Assembly: GCF_014192055.1 (NCBI RefSeq)
Contig: NZ_JACHXM010000016.1
Location: 1 to 64,000, forward strand
Reading direction: 5' to 3'
From: Halomonas organivorans
GTDB taxonomy: Bacteria; Pseudomonadota; Gammaproteobacteria; Pseudomonadales; Halomonadaceae
DNA length: 64,000 bases
Shown: one piece after another, positions 47,051-56,263 of the stretch
Position numbering within the stretch: the first letter of the stretch is position 1
Layout of the letters: each line of letters begins with the position of its first letter
Notes under the pieces: model-generated
What the model was told of the DNA's origin: nothing
The model's input: only the letters and a program-made list of their open reading frames with translations
The model's database searches: none
Position numbers and translations under genes: made by a program

Positions 47051-47920
47051 ATGAACGCCGCCCCCGAATACCGGCTGCTGGCCAGGCTGGAGGCCGCCTA
47101 TGACACGCTGATCGACGCCAGCGAGGCACTGGCCACCACCTGGCGCAGCGAAGGCGGCGAGGCCTGGGCCTTCGGGGAAGCATGCGCCGATGCCACCTGG
47201 CTGCATCGGGCGCTGCTGGACTTCTGGTATCAGGATGGCCAGGACGGCCGCAGCACGCGCAGTCACGTCGGCCTGATCGCCGCAACGCCACCGCTCATGG
47301 ACGGCGCCCGAGAGGTCAACGCCGCCAAGCGCGCCTTCGCCGATCTGCTCGGCCAGATTCGTGAGGAAGTTCCCAGCCTGCTGCCCGAGGTCAAGGCGGT
47401 GCTACCGTTCCGCCATCCCGAGCTGCACGATCACCTGCGCGGCAGTGGCCTGGCACGGTTGCATCTCAAGCAGTGCTGGCGAGCCATTCCCTTGGCCCCG
47501 GCACCGGTCGCCCGTGTGAGGCTAGCCTGGTACGCCAGCGGCCGCTCCATCAAGCGCTTGAGCGTACGCGAGGCCGAACAGAAGCTGCTGGCCCTCGACA
47601 CCGATGCGCCACATGTTCGCATCCAGCTGCGCCAGCTGGCCGGCATTCCCGACGGCGAACCCCTGGCCCAGGTGCAGCAGCAGGCACCGCTGATGCGAGC
47701 CAACCTGTTCTTCCTTGATCCCCTGGAGGACGGGCACATACGCCGCGCCATGAACGTGGCGCTACCGCTCTTCATACCGGCAGACGAGGGCCGCCTGCCA
47801 AGTCACAACTTGCCACCGCAGCACCCACCCGAGAAACGCACGCGCGCTCGCCGCAGCGACGAACGACTGGAGCAAGAGCCTTTTCTGCCCAGTCTGAGAG
47901 TATATCGGTATCGCCACTGA
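47051..47920 (+). CDS. tus: Tus-like replication terminus-binding protein
   Basis: 289-residue basic protein whose second half follows the E. coli Tus pattern. ARVRLAWYASGRSIKRLSVREAEQKLLALD aligns by eye with the Tus segment [27 protein letters not shown], and the C-terminus (LPSLRVYRY) with the Tus end (IPRLHLYVAD). Tus binds Ter sites and blocks replication forks from one side. The ATG at 47051 is four bases after the yacG stop, suggesting co-transcription. The N-terminal half is less similar. No Ter-like site was found nearby. Moderately confident. Confidence 0.55.
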   Translation: MNAAPEYRLLARLEAAYDTLIDASEALATTWRSEGGEAWAFGEACADATWLHRALLDFWYQDGQDGRSTRSHVGLIAATPPLMDGAREVNAAKRAFADLLGQIREEVPSLLPEVKAVLPFRHPELHDHLRGSGLARLHLKQCWRAIPLAPAPVARVRLAWYASGRSIKRLSVREAEQKLLALDTDAPHVRIQLRQLAGIPDGEPLAQVQQQAPLMRANLFFLDPLEDGHIRRAMNVALPLFIPADEGRLPSHNLPPQHPPEKRTRARRSDERLEQEPFLPSLRVYRYRH

Positions 47921-47938
47921 AGCTTTCAGTCATCCGCA

Positions 47939-48232
47939 TCAGGCGATGCGACCGAGCGACTGAAGCGTCTTGAGAAGTTCGCTGACGCTTTCGGCCGGCA
48001 AGGCATAATCCGTCATTAAAGTCTTCAAGCGATGCTCGAAGACCTGTTGGCGTGACTGCTCATCGGCCTCCTGCTCTTCGAGAGAGCGTACGGGAGGGCC
48101 AGTGGGAATATCCAGTTGATGGTCGGGACTCTCGAGTTCGCGCAGCGCTTCGGCGAAGGCATCGTCGAGTTCACGGAACTTGCGTAACTTCTCACGCTCA
48201 TCCATGGGCTTTCGGAATTTTTGCTGTTTCAT
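47939..48232 (-). CDS. Hypothetical charged helical protein
   Basis: 97 residues, strongly charged and helical, with no signal peptide or membrane segment (FRKPMDEREKLRKFRELDDAF, then a proline-containing break and a C-terminal helix LPAESVSELLKTLQSLG). No family recognised. It converges on the tus-like gene, 19 bp apart. A start at the ATG at 48205 is also possible. Codon use fits the host. Confidence 0.5.
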   Translation of the reverse strand: MKQQKFRKPMDEREKLRKFRELDDAFAEALRELESPDHQLDIPTGPPVRSLEEQEADEQSRQQVFEHRLKTLMTDYALPAESVSELLKTLQSLGRIA

Positions 48233-48578
48233 TCGTGACCAGTCGGTTCAAGGCCTCGGCCGGGAAGGAAAAAGCGCTGGCCGTGGCCTGATAAGGAAAC
48301 CCAACGCAGTATACCTCCATTCTCTTCGCCTGACACCTGTCAGCGGGTGACCCGGCCCCATTATGTGCCGAATCGATCAATGACAAAAGGCAAACTTGCC
48401 TTCGACCCCCTTTAACCGGCATAAAGCAAGAATACGATAAGCGTCCATAACAACAAGAATCGGGCCAGACATGGAACACCCGACGATCCCGGCATGAGAT
48501 CTGGCGGCGCGTCGACCGGATATGCCTCGACAGGCATCAGCAAGGCACGGGTTTATAATGCAGTTCGAGGGGAAGGCC
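48233..48578. other. Non-coding interval before AraC regulator
   Basis: About 345 bp with divergent promoters expected for the small charged protein (minus) and the AraC regulator (plus). AT-richer than its flanks. No specific site recognised. Confidence 0.45.
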
Positions 48579-49370
48579 ATGTGCCAGGACATGATGCGAG
48601 CGGAAATCTGGCTACAGGAAACCCTGGACAGCCAGCAAGGCATCGAAGAACTCGCTACGAGGATGGGATACTCATCGTCGCAGATCAGGCGTCGCTTCAG
48701 GAAACGCTTCGGCGTCTCGCCCGGTACTTACCGGGACCAATTGCGTCTGGAAAAAGCGGCTCGCTTGCTGATCCATACACCACAGAACATCAGTCATATT
48801 GCCGCGGTCTGCGGTTATCGCAATCACTCGGCCTTCTCGCGCGCCTTCCAGCGCTACTACGGCGACACGCCACGCCACTACCGGCAGCGCCTGCGCTTGA
48901 CGCTGCAGAGGCAGTGCAGCGACAGCACCACCTTCAGCTACCGGATTCGCGAGCTGCCAAGGCGACAGGCGGTCCTGACGCGACTCTATCATCCGCAACC
49001 CCTGGAGAACCTGCATGGCTGGCAGCGCCACACCTGGGGAGCCGAGGATCTGCCTTCGGCGCTCAATCAAGCCTCGCCGCTGGCCGTCTTTCACGATCAG
49101 CCGATAGCGGGCGCCCTGCCACGTCTCGATCTCGGCGTAGCAGTCGACGACACCACGTCCCACCTGGCGCTACCGCCAACCTTCCGTCTGCAGAACCTGC
49201 CGGCACGACGCCTCGCCTGCATCACTCTGGACAGCACCCAACAGGTCGATTCGGCCGTACTGGATCTGGCATGCCGAAGCCTCGCCGGCAGCGGCGCACC
49301 GCTGAACGGGGAGGCGCCACAGCTGCTCCAGGAACACGGCGTGCTTGAGCTGCGCATTCCGCTGCTCTGA
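48579..49370 (+). CDS. AraC-family regulator with GyrI-like effector domain
   Basis: 263 residues. The N-terminal double helix-turn-helix (GIEELATRMGYSSSQIRRRFRKRFG and ISHIAAVCGYRNHSAFSRAFQRYYG) is followed by a degenerate GyrI/Rob-like ligand-binding region. This layout (DNA-binding first, GyrI-like second) is that of Rob. AGGGG lies six to eight bases before the ATG at 48579; starts at 48558 or 48522 are alternatives. Ligand unknown; relatives respond to drugs and bile-like compounds. Confidence 0.85.
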   Translation: MCQDMMRAEIWLQETLDSQQGIEELATRMGYSSSQIRRRFRKRFGVSPGTYRDQLRLEKAARLLIHTPQNISHIAAVCGYRNHSAFSRAFQRYYGDTPRHYRQRLRLTLQRQCSDSTTFSYRIRELPRRQAVLTRLYHPQPLENLHGWQRHTWGAEDLPSALNQASPLAVFHDQPIAGALPRLDLGVAVDDTTSHLALPPTFRLQNLPARRLACITLDSTQQVDSAVLDLACRSLAGSGAPLNGEAPQLLQEHGVLELRIPLL

Positions 49371-49427
49371 CACCATGATGCCGCCTCACAGGGCGGCATC
49401 ATGACGTAAACGGAAACGCCGAAGGTC

Positions 49428-49808
49428 TCAGTCCTCGGTGCGCACCAGCCAGGACTCGACGGTCTCGGCACCGAACTCGTCCTTCCAGGCTTTCAGGGTC
49501 TTCTGATTGCCACCCCGGGTCTCGACCACCTCGCCGGTGTTCGGGTTCTTGTAGATCTTGAGCTTGCGCTTGCGGCGCCCACCGGCGCTGGGAGCCGAGG
49601 CCTTGGGCGCCGCCGCGCCGGGCTTCGGGTTGAGCAGCTCTATGACATCATTCGCGCTCTTGTCGAACTCCTTCATGAGTGCCTCGAGCTTGGTCTTGAA
49701 CTCAAGTTCGGCCTTGAGCCGCTCATCGTTCTCCAGACGCTCGAGCTCATTCTGGAGCTGCTTGAGCTGCTGCTCTTTCTGCATGTAATTGCTGAGTAGT
49801 GATGACAT
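49428..49808 (-). CDS. mvaT: MvaT-family H-NS-like silencer
   Basis: 126-residue nucleoid protein that closely follows Pseudomonas MvaT/MvaU. An N-terminal coiled coil for oligomerisation (LSNYMQKEQQLKQLQNELER) is followed by a proline/alanine linker and the DNA-binding domain (RRKRKLKIYKNPNTGEVVET, RGGNQKTLKAWKDEFGAETV). It silences AT-rich foreign DNA in relatives, which is relevant to the low-GC polysaccharide island of this window. AAGGA lies eight bases before the ATG. Preceded by an AT-rich promoter region. Confidence 0.92.
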   Translation of the reverse strand: MSSLLSNYMQKEQQLKQLQNELERLENDERLKAELEFKTKLEALMKEFDKSANDVIELLNPKPGAAAPKASAPSAGGRRKRKLKIYKNPNTGEVVETRGGNQKTLKAWKDEFGAETVESWLVRTED

Positions 49809-49996
49809 CTAACAAATCCTTATTGAACCGTTCGGGAGTGCACCGACATTATTACGCCTATTAGCATATCTCGCAACTCTAAACGAATAAGCCAGCCATC
49901 GAGATGCAGTAAAATATAACTTATCTCGATCTCCTAACTATTGTGCGACATCAACTCGAGCAAGTAATTCGCCATACACTTGTGAGCCAACACAAA

Positions 49997-50027
49997 TAGA
50001 AAAGGCGCCGCCCATGCGGGCGACGCC
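49997..50027 (-). terminator. rpsA terminator
   Basis: On the minus strand GGCGTCGCCC ... GGGCGGCGCC forms a GC-rich stem followed by TTTTCTAT, 40 bp after the rpsA stop. It separates rpsA from mvaT, where other gammaproteobacteria carry ihfB. Confidence 0.8.
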
Positions 50028-50066
50028 TCCGGTCTTGCGTGAGAGCCGGGCCGAAAGCCCGAGAAC

Positions 50067-51746
50067 TCAGTCCTGACCCATCTGCTGCTTGATCAGGTCG
50101 CCGATGGTGGTCGGGCCGCCACCGGTATCGACGTCCTGCTCGCGCAGCTTGCTCATGTTGCGGCGAGTATCATCCTGATCCTTGGCCTTGACGGACAGGT
50201 TGATCTGGCGGTTCTTGCGATCGACGCCGATGATGCGGGCCTCGACGCTGTCGCCTTCGTTCAGCGCGTTACGAGCGTCTTCGACGCGGTCGGCACTGAT
50301 CTCGGAGGCCTTGAGCACGGCCACGACATCGGTCGCCAGCTCGACGTGGGCTTCCTTGGCATCGACCTCGACCACGCGGCCGGTGACGATGGAGCCCTTG
50401 TCGTTGACGGCCAGGAACTCGGCGACCGGGTCGGTGTCGAGCTGCTTGATGCCCAGCGAGATACGCTCACGCTCCGGATCGATGGACAGGATGACGGCTT
50501 CGGCTTCGTCGCCCTTCTTGAAGGAGCGCACGGCCTCTTCGCCGGTCTCGGTCCAGGAGATGTCGGACAGGTGCACCAGGCCGTCGATACCGCCTTCCAG
50601 ACCGATGAAGATACCGAAGTCGGTGATCGACTTGATGGTACCGGCCACGCGGTCGCCCTTGTTGTACTGGGCGTTGAAGGTTTCCCACGGGTTGGCGGTG
50701 CACTGCTTGATGCCCAGGGAGATACGACGACGCTCTTCGTCGATATCCAGCACCATGACGTCCACCTCGTCGCCGACCTGGACGACCTTGGACGGATGGA
50801 TGTTCTTGTTGGTCCAGTCCATCTCGGACACGTGGACCAGGCCCTCGACACCCTCTTCCAGCTCGGCGAAGCAGCCGTAGTCGGTGAGGTTGGTGACGCG
50901 GGCGTGCACCTTGGTGCCTTCCGGGTAACGATCCTTGATGTTGACCCAGGGATCCTCGCCCAGCTGCTTCAGGCCCAGGGAGACACGGTTGCGCTCGCGG
51001 TCGAACTTGAGCACCTTGACGGTGACCTCGTCGCCCACGGACACGATCTCGCTCGGATGCTTGATGCGCTTCCAGGCCATGTCGGTGATGTGCAGCAGGC
51101 CATCGACGCCGCCCAGGTCGACGAAGGCGCCGTAGTCGGTGAGGTTCTTGACGATACCGACGATCTGCTGGCCTTCCTGCAGGGTGGCGAGCAGGGCTTC
51201 ACGCTCGGCGCTGTTCTCGGCTTCGAGCACGGCACGACGAGAGACGACCACGTTGTTGCGCTTCGGGTCGAGCTTGATGACCTTGAAGTCAAGTTCCTTG
51301 TTCTCGAGGTGCGTGGTGTCGCGCACCGGACGCACGTCGACCAGGGAACCCGGCAGGAAGGCGCGGATGGAATCCACGTCGACGGTGAAGCCGCCCTTGA
51401 CCTTGCCGTTGATCACGCCCTTGACGATCTCTTCCTTCTCGAAGGCGGCTTCCAGGACCTTCCAGGCCTCGGCGCGCTTGGCCTTCTCGCGAGACAGACG
51501 GGTCTCGCCGAAGCCGTCTTCCACGGCTTCCAGGGCGACGTGAACTTCGTCGCCAACGGCAATGGTCAGCTCGCCGTTCTCGTCGCGGAACTGCGCCGCG
51601 GGGATCTGACCTTCGGACTTCAGGCCGGCATTGACGGTGACCCAGTCACCCTCGATGTCGACGACGGCAGCCGCGACGATGGCGCCCGGCTCCATGTTGA
51701 TGTCCTGGAGAGACTGTTCAAACAGTTCAGCAAAGCTTTCGCTCAT
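50067..51746 (-). CDS. rpsA: 30S ribosomal protein S1
   Basis: 559-residue essential protein of six S1 RNA-binding repeats that recruits mRNA to the 30S subunit. Repeats are recognisable by recurring segments such as [61 protein letters not shown] and [20 protein letters not shown]. It lies 176 bp downstream of cmk, long enough for its own promoter. The protein is acidic, in keeping with a halophile. Confidence 0.97.
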   Translation of the reverse strand: MSESFAELFEQSLQDINMEPGAIVAAAVVDIEGDWVTVNAGLKSEGQIPAAQFRDENGELTIAVGDEVHVALEAVEDGFGETRLSREKAKRAEAWKVLEAAFEKEEIVKGVINGKVKGGFTVDVDSIRAFLPGSLVDVRPVRDTTHLENKELDFKVIKLDPKRNNVVVSRRAVLEAENSAEREALLATLQEGQQIVGIVKNLTDYGAFVDLGGVDGLLHITDMAWKRIKHPSEIVSVGDEVTVKVLKFDRERNRVSLGLKQLGEDPWVNIKDRYPEGTKVHARVTNLTDYGCFAELEEGVEGLVHVSEMDWTNKNIHPSKVVQVGDEVDVMVLDIDEERRRISLGIKQCTANPWETFNAQYNKGDRVAGTIKSITDFGIFIGLEGGIDGLVHLSDISWTETGEEAVRSFKKGDEAEAVILSIDPERERISLGIKQLDTDPVAEFLAVNDKGSIVTGRVVEVDAKEAHVELATDVVAVLKASEISADRVEDARNALNEGDSVEARIIGVDRKNRQINLSVKAKDQDDTRRNMSKLREQDVDTGGGPTTIGDLIKQQMGQD

Positions 51747-51922
51747 GATGTTCCTACGTGATCAACGTTGTGCGGCAGGGCCGCTCCTCCGCACCACCAG
51801 CGAGTGCGGGCCATTTCAGACTGTCTTCGGGGATGTTGGCGCTGGTTCGACCTGGCCGAGCTCACGGGAAACGGGGTGCTCGACCACGTCATCACATCTT
51901 GCCGAAGACGCCGCAAGGGAGT

Positions 51923-52612
51923 TCAGGTGTCGGAGGCGAGGCCACGCTGGGCCAGCAGTTCCGTCAGCCGATCCACCACTTCCGGTATCGTCAGGCTCGT
52001 GGTGTCCAGCTCGACGGCATCTTCGGCCGGTACGAGCGGTGCCACGCTGCGTTGCATATCGCGTGCATCGCGTGCCTGAATCTCCTTTAGAAGACTCGAT
52101 AGACTAGCATCCACCCCCGCCTCTCGCAACTGGAGCTGGCGCCGCCTGGCGCGTTCCCCGGCACTGGCGGTGAGGAAGATCTTGAGCGGTGCGTCGACGA
52201 ACACCACGGTGCCCATGTCACGCCCATCGGCCACCAGCCCTGGCGCCTTTCGGAAGTCGCGCTGACGCTTGAGCAACGCCTCGCGCACTGCCGGCTGGGC
52301 GGCGACCCGCGAGGCGGCATCGCCGACCTGCTCGGTGCGGATGGTGTGGGTGGCCTCCTCGCCCTCGAGCAGAACGCGCGGCTCGCCATCCTCGGCCAGG
52401 AACATCACGTCCAGCGTCTCGGCAATCGCCGCCACGGCCGGCGCGTCGTCCAGCGCCACATCGTGCTTGGTGGCAGCCAGTGCGGTCAGCCGGTAGAGCG
52501 CGCCGCTGTCCAGCAGATGCCAACCCAGACGCTCGGCGACCAGCCGACTGATGGTGCCCTTGCCGGCCCCGCCGGGACCGTCGATGGTCAAGACCGGTGC
52601 CAGATCGCTCAT
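51923..52612 (-). CDS. cmk: Cytidylate kinase
   Basis: 229-residue kinase phosphorylating CMP and dCMP. The P-loop [20 protein letters not shown] opens the protein, followed by [14 protein letters not shown], the [12 protein letters not shown] segment and a lid with [13 protein letters not shown]. The start overlaps the tyrA-aroA stop by four bases. Standard position between aroA and rpsA. Confidence 0.96.
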   Translation of the reverse strand: MSDLAPVLTIDGPGGAGKGTISRLVAERLGWHLLDSGALYRLTALAATKHDVALDDAPAVAAIAETLDVMFLAEDGEPRVLLEGEEATHTIRTEQVGDAASRVAAQPAVREALLKRQRDFRKAPGLVADGRDMGTVVFVDAPLKIFLTASAGERARRRQLQLREAGVDASLSSLLKEIQARDARDMQRSVAPLVPAEDAVELDTTSLTIPEVVDRLTELLAQRGLASDT

Positions 52613-55044
52613 GACGCCTCCCGCTCTTCCTCGAGGGACAACCCGACGCGGCGAGCCAGAGTCACAAAGCCGGGGAACGACGTGGCCACGTTGGCACAGT
52701 CGTCGATGACGATCTCATCGGAGGCGCGAAGCGCCGCCACGCTGAAGGCCATGGCGATGCGGTGGTCGCCCAGGCTATCGATCCGCCCTCCACCGTAGCT
52801 CGGGCCATCGCCGCCCTGCCCTTCGGCACGACCGACGATGTCGATGCCATCTTCGTACAGGCGATTTTCCACGCCCAGCACGGCAAGGCCGTCGGCCATG
52901 GCCTTGAGACGATCGGACTCCTTGACCCGCAGCTCGGCGGCCTCGCGCAGCCGGGTGGTGCCCTCGGCGTTGGCGGCGGCAACGAACAGCGCGGGAAACT
53001 CGTCGATGGCCAGCGGCACCTGGTCGACGGGGATATCGATGCCCTTGAGCGGCGCGTAGCGAATGTGCAGATCGGCCACCGGCTCTCCGCCCACCTCGCG
53101 CTGGTTCTCCAGGCGCAGGTCGGCGCCCATCTGCTGAAGGATGTTGATCACCCCGATGCGCGTGGGATTGATGCCGACATGTTCGAGCACAAGGTCGGCC
53201 CCTGGAGTGATGGCAGCCGCCACCAGGAAGAAGGTCGCCGACGAGATATCGGAGGGCACGTCGATCGGCGCCGCCGCCAGCTCACCACCGCCTTGCAGCC
53301 AGCAGGTATCGCCCTGTCGCTCGACCTTGTAACCGAAGCCGTTGAGCATCCGCTCGGTGTGATCACGAGTCGGTGCCGGCTCGCGCACCCGGGTTTCGCC
53401 CTCGGCATAGAGCCCGGCCAGCAGCAGGCAGGACTTTACCTGGGCGCTGGCCATCGGCATGTCGTAGTCGATGCCCTTGAGCGGCTGACCGCCCTTGATC
53501 CTGAGCGGCGGGCGCCCGCCTTCGGCGGTCTCGATCACCGCACCCATTTCTCGCAGCGGATCGGCAACCCGCCCCATCGGGCGCTTGGTCAGCGAGACGT
53601 CGCCGGTCAGCTCGGTATCGAAGGCCTGTCCGGCCAGCAGGCCGGCGAACAGGCGCATGGCGGTGCCGGCGTTGCCCACGTAGAGCGGCCCGGCCGGCGC
53701 CTTGAGGCCGTGCAGGCCGACGCCGTGCACGGTCACGCGACCCTGATGCGGGCCTTCGATCGCCACGCCCATCTCGCGGAACGCCTGCAGGGTGGCCAGG
53801 CTGTCCTCGCCCTCCAGGAAGCCGGAGACCTCGGTCACGCCCTCGGCCAGGGCGCCGAGCATGATCGAGCGGTGAGAGATCGACTTGTCGCCGGGCACGC
53901 GGATTCGCCCGGACACGCCGCCGCCGGGGCTGACCCGGTAGCGCAGCTGGTCTTGTGCTTGCATCTGATATTCCGCCTGGTAACTGGTCTGGTTAAGCAG
54001 GGAATCGAAGTAGTGACGAGCATGGCTGGCGCGATCGAAGGTGGCCAGCATGGCATCGGTATCGCCGCGTTCGACAGCCTCACGCAGCCGGGCCACGCCG
54101 TCCTCGAAGTCGTCGAGGGCGTGGAGCACGGCGTCACGGTTGGCCACGAAGATATCGCGCCACATCACCGGGTCGCTGCCGGCGATGCGCGTGAAGTCGC
54201 GAAAACCGCCGGCAGCGTAGCGAAAGATCTCGAGCCGCTCGTCCTGCCGGGCCAGGGTGTCCACCAGCGAAAAGGCCAGCAGGTGCGGCAGATGACTGGT
54301 GCGGGCCAGCACCTCGTCGTGGCGCTCCACGTCCATCTCCAGCACCTCGGCGCCGGCGGTTTCCCATAGCACCCGCACACGAGCCACGGCATCAGAGTCC
54401 GTGCCGGGCTCGGGCGTCAGGATCACCTTGTGCCCGGCATACAGCTCGGGGTTGGCCGCCGCCACGCCGCTCTTCTCGGATCCGGCGATGGGATGGCCGA
54501 GCACCAGGTTTGCCGGCAGCTCGCCAAAGGCCGCCACGGCAGCCTCACGAATGGCCCCCTTGGTGCTGCCTACATCGGTGATCACCAGATTCGCAGCGGC
54601 TCGTCCCAGCCCCGCAGCGAGCTCGGCCATCACCTCGCGCATGGCCAGCACCGGCACCGCCAGCACCACCAGGTCGACGCCGTCGAGTAGCGACGTTAGA
54701 CGCGTATCGCCCCGATCGATCAGCCCGAGCTCCACGCCGCGTGCGATCTCCTCGGCGTCGGGATCGCAGGCCAGGATCTCAGCGCGCTTTTCAGCGGCCC
54801 CGAAGCCGGCCGTGCGATCTTCAGCGGCCCCGAAGCCGGCCGTGCGATCTTCAGCGGCCCCGAAGCCGGCCGTGCGACCTTCAGCGGCCCCGAAGCCAGC
54901 CGTGCGATCTTCAGCGGCCCCGAAGCCGGCCGTGCGACCTTCAGCGGCCCCGAAGCCAGCCGCTCGCAGGGCCGCGGCAAGCGAGCCGCCGATCAGGCCG
55001 AGGCCGACGATCAGCACCCGGGATGGCAGGTCCCGCCGAGCCAT
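52609..55044 (-). CDS. tyrA-aroA: TyrA-AroA fusion: prephenate dehydrogenase and EPSP synthase, with decapeptide repeat insert
   Basis: 811-residue bifunctional enzyme. Residues 1 to about 365 are prephenate dehydrogenase (Rossmann motif [34 protein letters not shown]). Residues from about 370 are EPSP synthase ([39 protein letters not shown]), the glyphosate target. This fusion is standard in Pseudomonas and Halomonas relatives. The oddity is at residues 29-85: a perfect decapeptide repeat (consensus [10 protein letters not shown]) encoded by a 30-bp tandem DNA repeat, placed between the first helix and second strand of the NAD-binding fold. Frame is kept throughout. Overlaps cmk by four bases and abuts pheA. 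Confidence 0.95.
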   Translation of the reverse strand: MARRDLPSRVLIVGLGLIGGSLAAALRAAGFGAAEGRTAGFGAAEDRTAGFGAAEGRTAGFGAAEDRTAGFGAAEDRTAGFGAAEKRAEILACDPDAEEIARGVELGLIDRGDTRLTSLLDGVDLVVLAVPVLAMREVMAELAAGLGRAAANLVITDVGSTKGAIREAAVAAFGELPANLVLGHPIAGSEKSGVAAANPELYAGHKVILTPEPGTDSDAVARVRVLWETAGAEVLEMDVERHDEVLARTSHLPHLLAFSLVDTLARQDERLEIFRYAAGGFRDFTRIAGSDPVMWRDIFVANRDAVLHALDDFEDGVARLREAVERGDTDAMLATFDRASHARHYFDSLLNQTSYQAEYQMQAQDQLRYRVSPGGGVSGRIRVPGDKSISHRSIMLGALAEGVTEVSGFLEGEDSLATLQAFREMGVAIEGPHQGRVTVHGVGLHGLKAPAGPLYVGNAGTAMRLFAGLLAGQAFDTELTGDVSLTKRPMGRVADPLREMGAVIETAEGGRPPLRIKGGQPLKGIDYDMPMASAQVKSCLLLAGLYAEGETRVREPAPTRDHTERMLNGFGYKVERQGDTCWLQGGGELAAAPIDVPSDISSATFFLVAAAITPGADLVLEHVGINPTRIGVINILQQMGADLRLENQREVGGEPVADLHIRYAPLKGIDIPVDQVPLAIDEFPALFVAAANAEGTTRLREAAELRVKESDRLKAMADGLAVLGVENRLYEDGIDIVGRAEGQGGDGPSYGGGRIDSLGDHRIAMAFSVAALRASDEIVIDDCANVATSFPGFVTLARRVGLSLEEEREAS
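54791..54960. repeat. 30-bp in-frame minisatellite inside tyrA
   Basis: Five full units and two thirds of a sixth of a 30-bp repeat beginning TCAGCGGCCCCGAAGCC. Units differ only at two positions: GATCT or GACCT at the end, and GCCGGC or GCCAGC in the middle. Each unit encodes ten residues alternating between EDRT and EGRT versions. Multiples of 30 bp keep the frame, so copy number could vary. Confidence 0.97.
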
Positions 55045-56136
55045 CTAGAGCACGCCCTGGGGGAAGGAGCCCAGGACCTTGACCTCGGCGGCACGCAGCC
55101 GTACTTCCTCGAGCACCGCCGACACCCGCGGCTCGTCGTGATGCCCCTTGAAGTCGATGAAGAACACGTAGTTCCACACGCCGCTGCGCGAGGGACGGGT
55201 CTCCAGGCGAGTCAGGTCGATCTGGTGACGATGGAAGGGCTCCAGCAGGTCATGCAGGGCCCCGGGCTGGTTGCGCATGGCGACCACGATGGAGGTCTTG
55301 TCCTCGCCGGACATCGGCACGTCCTGGTTGCCGATGATCAGGAAACGCGTGGAGTTGTCCGGACGATCCTCGATCTTCTCGGCGATGCGCGTCAGGTCGT
55401 AGAGCTTGGCGGCCATGTCGCCGGCGATGGCGGCGCTGTGCCATTCGGTCTTGACCAGGCGGGCAGCCTCGGCGTTGGAGGAGACCGGCACTCGCTCGGC
55501 ATGGGGATAGTGCGCGTCCAGCCACTTGCGGCACTGGGCGAACGACTGCGGATGGGAGTAGATCCGCGAGACCTTGTCGCGCCGGGTGGTGTCGGCCACC
55601 AGCAGGTGATGATGGATGCGCAGCACCACCTCTCCGCAGATGCTCAGCCCGGAATCCATGAAGGAGTCCAAGGTGTGGTTGATCACACCCTCGGTGGAAT
55701 TCTCCACCGGCACCACGCCATAGTTGACGGCGCCCGCCTCCACCTCGCGGAACACCTCGTCGATGGCGGCCATGGGCAGGCTGACCGCACTCTCGCCAAA
55801 GTGCTTGAGCGCCGCCTGCTGGGTAAAGGTGCCCTCGGGGCCCAGATAGGCGACCTTGACCGGCTGCTCCAGGGCCAGGCAGGCAGACATGATCTCACGG
55901 AACAGTCGAGCCATTTCCTCGCCGTCGAGGGGGCCCGGGTTGAGCTCCATGATCCGTCGCAGGACCTGAGCCTCGCGTTCGGGCCGGTAGAACACGGCCT
56001 GAGGGTCTTCCTGGGTCTTGATCTCGGCCACGCGACGGGCGCACTCTGCGCGCTCGCTGATCAACCGCAGGATATCGCTGTCCAGCTCGTCGATACGCTG
56101 TCGCAGCGTCTCGAGATTGATGGGGGCATCACTCAT
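55045..56136 (-). CDS. pheA: Chorismate mutase / prephenate dehydratase (P-protein)
   Basis: 363-residue bifunctional enzyme of phenylalanine synthesis. An AroQ chorismate mutase (residues 1 to about 95: LRQRIDELDSDILRLISERA) is followed by prephenate dehydratase (AYLGPEGTFTQQAALKHFG ... VVPVENSTEGVINHTLD, with the NSTRFLIIG motif) and a C-terminal ACT domain (LETRPSRSGVWNYVFFID) for feedback inhibition. Its stop lies directly before the tyrA-aroA start. The hisC-type aminotransferase found between pheA and tyrA in Pseudomonas is absent here. Confidence 0.96.
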   Translation of the reverse strand: MSDAPINLETLRQRIDELDSDILRLISERAECARRVAEIKTQEDPQAVFYRPEREAQVLRRIMELNPGPLDGEEMARLFREIMSACLALEQPVKVAYLGPEGTFTQQAALKHFGESAVSLPMAAIDEVFREVEAGAVNYGVVPVENSTEGVINHTLDSFMDSGLSICGEVVLRIHHHLLVADTTRRDKVSRIYSHPQSFAQCRKWLDAHYPHAERVPVSSNAEAARLVKTEWHSAAIAGDMAAKLYDLTRIAEKIEDRPDNSTRFLIIGNQDVPMSGEDKTSIVVAMRNQPGALHDLLEPFHRHQIDLTRLETRPSRSGVWNYVFFIDFKGHHDEPRVSAVLEEVRLRAAEVKVLGSFPQGVL

Positions 56137-56160
56137 TGGTGGTTCCCTGAATTGTGAAAA

Positions 56161-56188
56161 GCCGTAGGCCGTAAGCCGTAAGCCGTGC
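56161..56188. repeat. Heptanucleotide tandem repeat (GCCGTAA)n
   Basis: GCCGTAG, GCCGTAA, GCCGTAA and GCCGTGC in the serC-pheA gap. It can pair with the array at 56224-56251. Confidence 0.88.
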
Positions 56189-56223
56189 TGCTGTTGCCCG
56201 GTCTGGCTGGGGCAATGGTTCTT

Positions 56224-56251
56224 CTTACAGCTTAAAGCTTACAGCTTATGG
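56224..56251. repeat. Heptanucleotide tandem repeat (CTTACAG)n
   Basis: CTTACAG, CTTAAAG, CTTACAG and CTTATGG immediately downstream of the serC stop in transcription order. Largely the reverse complement of the GCCGTAA array 40 bp away, so the two could form an mRNA hairpin between serC and pheA. Confidence 0.85.
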
Positions 56252-56263
56252 CTCCCCGAGGCG

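Noticed and set aside
54791-54960. CRISPR-like appearance of the 30-bp repeats
   Set aside because: No spacers: units are contiguous, in frame and part of a coding gene; no cas genes nearby.
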